Part shown: one piece after another, positions 60,072 to 64,000 of the stretch
How the letters are laid out: every line of letters starts with the position of its first letter
Position numbering within the stretch: position 1 is the stretch's first letter
Assembly: GCF_964253915.1 (NCBI RefSeq)
Contig: NZ_CAXUSG020000001.1
Coordinates: 1 to 64,000 of the forward strand
Length of the DNA: 64,000 bases
Reading direction: 5' to 3'
Source: Metarhizobium sp964253915
GTDB lineage: Bacteria; Pseudomonadota; Alphaproteobacteria; Rhizobiales; Rhizobiaceae
Made by a program: the position numbers and the translations under genes
Notes under the pieces: model-generated
Database searches by the model: none
The model's input: the letters and a program-made list of their open reading frames with translations, nothing else
What the model was told of the DNA's origin: nothing

Positions 60072-60878
60072 TCAATCGCTGTCGGCGCGGCGCAGGTGCT
60101 CCAGCGTCGGCATCGAGGTGATGTTGTAGCCGGCGTCGACGTAGTGGATTTCGCCGGTGACGCCGCTGGAGAGGTCCGAAAGCAGGTACAGCGACGAAGC
60201 GCCGACATCCTCGATCGTTACCGTGCGGCGCAGGGGCGAATTCTTCTGCTGCCAGGAGAGCATGGCGCGGGCATCGGAAATGCCGGCACCGGCGAGCGTG
60301 CGGATCGGGCCGGCCGAAATGGCGTTGACGCGAATGCCGCGCGGGCCGTAATCGCCGGCGAGATACCGCACCGATGCCTCGAGCGCCGCCTTGGCGACAC
60401 CCATGACGTTGTAGTTCGGCATCAGACGCACCGAACCGCCATAGGTGAGCGTCAGCATCGTGCCGCCCGGACCCATGAGTTCGGCGGCGCGCTTGGCGAT
60501 TTCCGTGAAGGAGAAGCAGGAGATCACCATGGTACGGGTGAAGTTTTCCCGCGTGGTGTTGGCGTAAAGCCCCTTCAGTTCATTCTTGTCGGAGAAACCG
60601 ATGGCGTGGACGATAAAGTCCAGGCCGCCCCAGCGCTCCTTGATCGCCGCGATCACCGCATCGACGGAGGCGATGTCTTCGACGTCGCAAGGCAGCAGGA
60701 AGTCCGAGTTCAGTTCCGCCGCCAGCGGCTTCACCCGCTTGCCGAGTGCCTCGCCCTGGTAGGTAAAGGCGAGTTCGGCGCCCTGTGCCGCCAGGGCCTT
60801 GGAAATGCCCCAGGCGATCGAATGGTTGTTGGCGACCCCCATGATGAGACCGCGCTTGCCCTGCATGATTCCGGTCAT
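60072..60878 (-). CDS. fabI: Enoyl-[acyl-carrier-protein] reductase (NADH)
   Basis: 268 aa. Last step of each fatty acid elongation cycle. SDR-type start LIMGVANNHSIAWGISKAL, substrate loop ISAGPIRTLAGAGI and the catalytic Tyr and Lys in YNVMGVAK. Located 6 bp downstream of fabB, so co-transcribed in the order fabA-fabB-fabI. Rhizobia often have a second FabI elsewhere. Confidence 0.94.
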   Translation of the reverse strand: MTGIMQGKRGLIMGVANNHSIAWGISKALAAQGAELAFTYQGEALGKRVKPLAAELNSDFLLPCDVEDIASVDAVIAAIKERWGGLDFIVHAIGFSDKNELKGLYANTTRENFTRTMVISCFSFTEIAKRAAELMGPGGTMLTLTYGGSVRLMPNYNVMGVAKAALEASVRYLAGDYGPRGIRVNAISAGPIRTLAGAGISDARAMLSWQQKNSPLRRTVTIEDVGASSLYLLSDLSSGVTGEIHYVDAGYNITSMPTLEHLRRADSD

Positions 60879-60884
60879 GAAATC

Positions 60885-62105
60885 TTATCCGTTGTAGCGC
60901 TGGAAAACGAGCGTGGCGTTGGTGCCGCCGAAACCGAAGGAGTTCGAAAGAACCGTATCGATCTTGGCATTGTCGATGCGCTTGCGCACGATCGGCACGC
61001 CGTCGAATTCCGGATCGAGTTCGGTGATATGGGCGCTTTCGCCGATAAAACCTTCCTGCATCATCAGGATCGAGTAGATCGATTCCTGCACGCCCGCCGC
61101 ACCCAGCGAATGGCCGGTGAGCGACTTGGTCGACTGGATGTGCGGGATCTTGTCACCGAAGACCTCGCGGATGGCGCCGATTTCTTTCGAATCGCCGACC
61201 GGCGTCGAGGTGCCGTGGGTGTTGATGTAGTCGATCTCGGTCTTCACGGTGGCAAGTGCCTGGCGCATGCAGCGCATCGCGCCTTCGCCCGAGGGGGCGA
61301 CCATGTCGTAGCCGTCCGACGTCGCGCCGTAGCCGGTGATTTCGGCATAGATCTTGGCGCCGCGCGCCTTGGCATGCTCCAGCTCTTCGAGGATCAGCAC
61401 GCCGGCGCCGCCGGCGATGACAAAACCGTCGCGATTGGCATCATAGGCACGCGAGGCGCTTGCCGGCGTGTCGTTGTATTTCGAGGACATCGCGCCCATG
61501 GCGTCGAACAGGTTCGACATCGTCCAGTGCAGGTCCTCGTGGCCGCCGGCGAACATCACGTCCTGCTTGCCCCACTGGATCATCTCGGCGGCGTTGCCGA
61601 TGCAATGCGCCGAGGTCGAGCAGGCCGACGAGATCGAGTAGTTGACGCCGTGGATCTTGAACCAGGTGGCGAGCGTGGCAGAAGCCGTCGACGACATTGC
61701 CTTCGGCACGGCGAACGGGCCGATGCGCTTCGGGCTGGTGTTCTTCAGGGTGATTTCAGCCGCCTCGACGATGGTGTTGGTCGAAGGACCGCCCGAGCCC
61801 ATGATGATGCCGGTGCGCTCGTTGGTGATGTCCTTTTCCTCGAGGCCGGAATCGGCAATCGCCTGCTTCATCGCCACATGGTTCCAGGCGCCGCCCTGCG
61901 ACAGGAAGCGCATGGCGCGGCGGTCGACCAGGTCGGTCGGATCCAGCGATGGCCGGCCCCAGACATGGCACTTGAAGCCATGCTCGGCGAAATCGGGCGA
62001 GAAGGAGATGCCGGACTTGGCATCGCGCAGGGAAGCGGCAACCTCGGCAGCATCGCTTCCGATCGAGGAAACGATGCCCAGACCCGTAACAACCACCCGT
62101 CTCAT
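60885..62105 (-). CDS. fabB: Beta-ketoacyl-ACP synthase I
   Basis: 406 aa. Elongating condensing enzyme needed for unsaturated fatty acids. Catalytic Cys in SISSACSTSAHCIG, His in INTHGTSTPVGD and His in LTGHSLGAAG are all present. The ATG at 62105 (MRRVVVTGLGIV) is the family start and follows GAGG; the longer open frame adds 41 residues across the fabA gap. Confidence 0.95.
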   Translation of the reverse strand: MRRVVVTGLGIVSSIGSDAAEVAASLRDAKSGISFSPDFAEHGFKCHVWGRPSLDPTDLVDRRAMRFLSQGGAWNHVAMKQAIADSGLEEKDITNERTGIIMGSGGPSTNTIVEAAEITLKNTSPKRIGPFAVPKAMSSTASATLATWFKIHGVNYSISSACSTSAHCIGNAAEMIQWGKQDVMFAGGHEDLHWTMSNLFDAMGAMSSKYNDTPASASRAYDANRDGFVIAGGAGVLILEELEHAKARGAKIYAEITGYGATSDGYDMVAPSGEGAMRCMRQALATVKTEIDYINTHGTSTPVGDSKEIGAIREVFGDKIPHIQSTKSLTGHSLGAAGVQESIYSILMMQEGFIGESAHITELDPEFDGVPIVRKRIDNAKIDTVLSNSFGFGGTNATLVFQRYNG

Positions 62106-62163
62106 ATTCAGGACCTCTTTTTTTCTAAGTGCTTCAGGAAAACGAACTGCGCTCCGATGAGCG

Positions 62164-62679
62164 TCAGGCCGCCTTTTCCTGGAAAAGACCGACGCGCAGA
62201 TCGCTCGCCTTATAGATAGTTTCGCCATCGGCTTTCATCCAGCCGTCGGCAATGCCGAGAACCAGGCGGCCGCGCATGACACGCTTGAAGTCGATGCCGT
62301 ATTCGACAAGCTTCGTCTGCGGCGTCACCATGCCGGTGAATTTCACTTCGCCGGTGGAGATGGCGCGTCCCTTGCCGGGTTCGCCGAGCCAGCCGAGATA
62401 GAAACCGGTGAGCTGCCACATGGCATCGAGGCCGAGGCAGCCCGGCATCACCGGATCGCCTTCGAAATGGCAGGGGAAGAACCACAGGTCCGGCGTGATG
62501 TCGAACTCGGCGCGGATGAAACCCTTGTCGTTCGGGCCGCCCGTCTCGGAAATCTCGGTGATGCGATGAAACATCAGCATCGGCGGCAGCGGCAGCTGCG
62601 CATTGCCCGGGCCGAACATCTTGCCGTGGGAGCAGGTGAGAATTTCTTCGTAGTTGTAGCTCGATTGTTTGGTTGCCAT
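62164..62679 (-). CDS. fabA: 3-hydroxydecanoyl-ACP dehydratase/isomerase
   Basis: 171 aa, normal length. Introduces the cis double bond of anaerobic-type unsaturated fatty acid synthesis. Active site His and Asp in PCHFEGDPVMPGCLGLDAMW. Hot-dog fold. Leads the fabA-fabB-fabI operon, divergent from irr. Confidence 0.96.
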   Translation of the reverse strand: MATKQSSYNYEEILTCSHGKMFGPGNAQLPLPPMLMFHRITEISETGGPNDKGFIRAEFDITPDLWFFPCHFEGDPVMPGCLGLDAMWQLTGFYLGWLGEPGKGRAISTGEVKFTGMVTPQTKLVEYGIDFKRVMRGRLVLGIADGWMKADGETIYKASDLRVGLFQEKAA

Positions 62680-62931
62680 GAACCCTGGTTTCCTCAGAAT
62701 GCCGCCGGCGGTTCTGCAGCTTTAGAGCAAGATCGGTCCGAATTGAAGTGCAACACGAACAACCTTGCTCCCGCAACCGCCTGTAAGGTGTGATCCTTGC
62801 GATCGTTGATGAAGGTTCGCATACAGGAAGCGCAGGCCAGGGACCAGAGGCAAATGGCAAATCCCGGCCTTTGCAGGCCGCTTTGTGGGGTTTGTCCCGA
62901 TTTACCACCGCTTGCGCAGCTGTCTAAACTA

Positions 62932-62960
62932 TTGAAAGCCACTCAAGTAAAAGTTATATG
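62932..62960 (+). promoter_or_regulatory. Probable irr promoter
   Basis: TTGAAA (62932-62937), 17 nt and TATATG (62955-62960). Apart from this the 331-bp fabA-irr gap shows no gene; the fabA promoter must also lie here but no clear boxes were found. Confidence 0.5.
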
Positions 62961-63010
62961 GCAGAATGTCCCTGGACGAATTTTGAAGAGGAAAGAGCGT
63001 TTTGGCCCCC

Positions 63011-63430
63011 ATGACGGCTGAAGGCATCATGACTGTGGAAGCAAGGCTGCGGCGCTACGGACTGCGTCCGACGCGCCAGCGTATTGCCCTTGCCGACCTG
63101 CTTTTCGCCAAGGGCGACCGGCATCTGACGGTCGAGGAGTTGCACGAGGAAGCCGTGACCGCCAATGTGCCGGTGTCGCTGGCGACCGTCTACAACACGC
63201 TGCACCAGTTCACCGAGGCCGGCCTGATCCGGGTGCTGGCGGTGGAAAGCGCCAAGACCTATTTCGACACCAACGTCTCCGATCACCATCACTTCTTCAT
63301 CGAGGGAGAGAACGAGGTTCTCGATATCCCGGTGAGCAACATCTCGATTTCCAACCTGCCGGAACCGCCTGAGGGCATGGAAATCTCGCATGTCGACGTG
63401 GTGATCCGCCTGCGGCCGAAGAGCCGCTGA
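63011..63430 (+). CDS. irr: Iron response regulator Irr (Fur family)
   Basis: 139 aa. Fur-fold winged-helix regulator that in Rhizobiales senses heme and represses heme and iron-demanding genes under iron limitation. RRYGLRPTRQRIALADLLF and VSLATVYNTLHQFTEAGLI are the DNA-binding part; DHHHFFIEGENEVLDIP is the Irr-type metal/heme His cluster. The Bradyrhizobium heme motif (GCPWHD) is absent, as in other Rhizobiaceae. Start uncertain: ATG 63011, a TTG at 63002 or ATG 63029 are all possible. Confidence 0.9.
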   Translation: MTAEGIMTVEARLRRYGLRPTRQRIALADLLFAKGDRHLTVEELHEEAVTANVPVSLATVYNTLHQFTEAGLIRVLAVESAKTYFDTNVSDHHHFFIEGENEVLDIPVSNISISNLPEPPEGMEISHVDVVIRLRPKSR

Positions 63431-63446
63431 TCCGTTCCTTCGATTT

Positions 63447-64000
63447 TCAGAGAACGTCGTCCGGATGCCGGCCCGGCCGCGCCTTGTAGCGCGGCAACGT
63501 CCAACCATACAGCAGCGCGCCGCCGCGCACGGCAAAACCGGCGACAGCACCGACGCTCGCCGAAACGAACAGCGGCGGGCCGAACGCATGCATGGCGGTG
63601 AACACCGCAGCACCGGCAAGTGCCGCCGTCAGGTAGATTTCCGGCCGCAGCAGCACGGATGGTTCGCTGGCCAATACGTCGCGCAGGATGCCGCCGAAAC
63701 TTGCCGTCAGCATGCCCATGATGATCGCTACGGTCGGCGAGCCCGTCGCCGCCAGCCCCTTGGCAGCGCCCAGCACGCAATAGGCGCCAAGCCCGATGGC
63801 ATCGAGCCAGATCAGCAGGCGGTAACGCGATTCGATGACGTGGGCGGTGAAATAGACGAGGATGCCGACCCCGACGCAGACCAGGATGTAGGTGGGATTC
63901 ATCACCCAGAAGACTGCCCGTCCGAGGACGACGTCGCGCACGGTGCCGCCACCAAGCCCGGTGACGGCGGCCAGGAACAGGAAGCCGATGATATCGAGCT
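63447..64000 (-). CDS. TRIC-type (UPF0126) membrane protein, N-terminus outside the window
   Basis: Trimeric intracellular cation channel-like family: seven-helix protein of two repeated halves, each with a GGGTxRD-type motif. Reading from the window edge the frame is open, with DIIGFLFLAAVTGLGGGTVR before RDVVLGRAVFWV, and the second repeat SFGGILRDVLASEPSVLL. The GTG at 63941 is therefore internal, not the start; about 20-30 N-terminal residues are missing. Probably a monovalent cation channel. Confidence 0.85.
   Translation of the reverse strand, partial: LDIIGFLFLAAVTGLGGGTVRDVVLGRAVFWVMNPTYILVCVGVGILVYFTAHVIESRYRLLIWLDAIGLGAYCVLGAAKGLAATGSPTVAIIMGMLTASFGGILRDVLASEPSVLLRPEIYLTAALAGAAVFTAMHAFGPPLFVSASVGAVAGFAVRGGALLYGWTLPRYKARPGRHPDDVL

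Noticed and set aside
60885..62228. 447-residue version of FabB
   Set aside because: The additional N-terminal 41 residues have no family match and span into fabA; the ATG at 62105 has a ribosome site.

Overview
The window reads as a chromosomal segment of an alphaproteobacterium of the Rhizobiaceae type (Rhizobium, Agrobacterium or a close genus). The signs are high GC coding sequence, the block SRP RNA, dnaX, ybaB, recR, the block rimP, nusA, ylxR, infB, rbfA, truB, rpsO, pnp, an irr gene (a Fur-family regulator typical of this order) next to fabA, fabB and fabI, a membrane-anchored CycM-type cytochrome c, and many short intergenic palindromic repeats of the rhizobial kind.

Positions 1 to about 30350 are an accessory catabolic region. 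From the left: a decayed IS3-family transposase end; iorB and iorA (aryl 2-oxoacid:ferredoxin oxidoreductase); a divergent five-gene oligopeptide/dipeptide-type ABC transporter operon; a small exported VOC protein; a winged-helix repressor divergent from a flavin monooxygenase; then one long run on the plus strand holding a two-domain aminobenzoyl-CoA monooxygenase/reductase-type enzyme, a short-chain dehydrogenase, a cupin, a crotonase, two acyl-CoA dehydrogenases (one glutaryl-CoA dehydrogenase-like), a hot-dog thioesterase, a Rid-family protein and a fused hydratase/3-hydroxyacyl-CoA dehydrogenase. Cardiolipin synthase and an endonuclease/phosphatase protein follow. A second cluster (25287-30348) has a MarR regulator, two CrtI/PYROXD2-like FAD oxidoreductases and a metal-dependent cyclase-family hydrolase of isatin hydrolase/kynurenine formamidase type.

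The most interesting reading is that both parts form one pathway for an indole-derived aromatic: the cyclase-family hydrolase opens isatin to isatinate (2-aminophenylglyoxylate), IorAB decarboxylates this 2-oxoacid directly to 2-aminobenzoyl-CoA, and the long operon dearomatises and degrades it through glutaryl-CoA. This would explain why no CoA ligase gene is seen. Two families of operator-like sites support co-regulation: a 16-bp palindrome at three promoters of the transporter, monooxygenase and main operon, and a 20-bp element (18 of 20 identical) shared by the iorA promoter and the region upstream of the hydrolase. The pathway assignment is inference.

From 30423 to the end the content is mostly housekeeping: recF, moeB-like, a GNAT protein, a D-2-hydroxyacid dehydrogenase, an SH3-domain exported protein, an adenosine kinase-type PfkB enzyme, an AEC transporter, cycM, kdsB, pheA, nudC, a HIT protein, the SRP RNA, dnaX, ybaB, recR, a lytic transglycosylase, the rimP-nusA-infB-rbfA-truB-rpsO-pnp translation/RNA block, an rsmC-like methyltransferase, fabI-fabB-fabA, irr, and a TRIC-type membrane protein cut by the window end. 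Between the adenosine kinase gene and the AEC transporter gene is an uncoded stretch with five consecutive stem-loops ending in a terminator, a good small RNA candidate.
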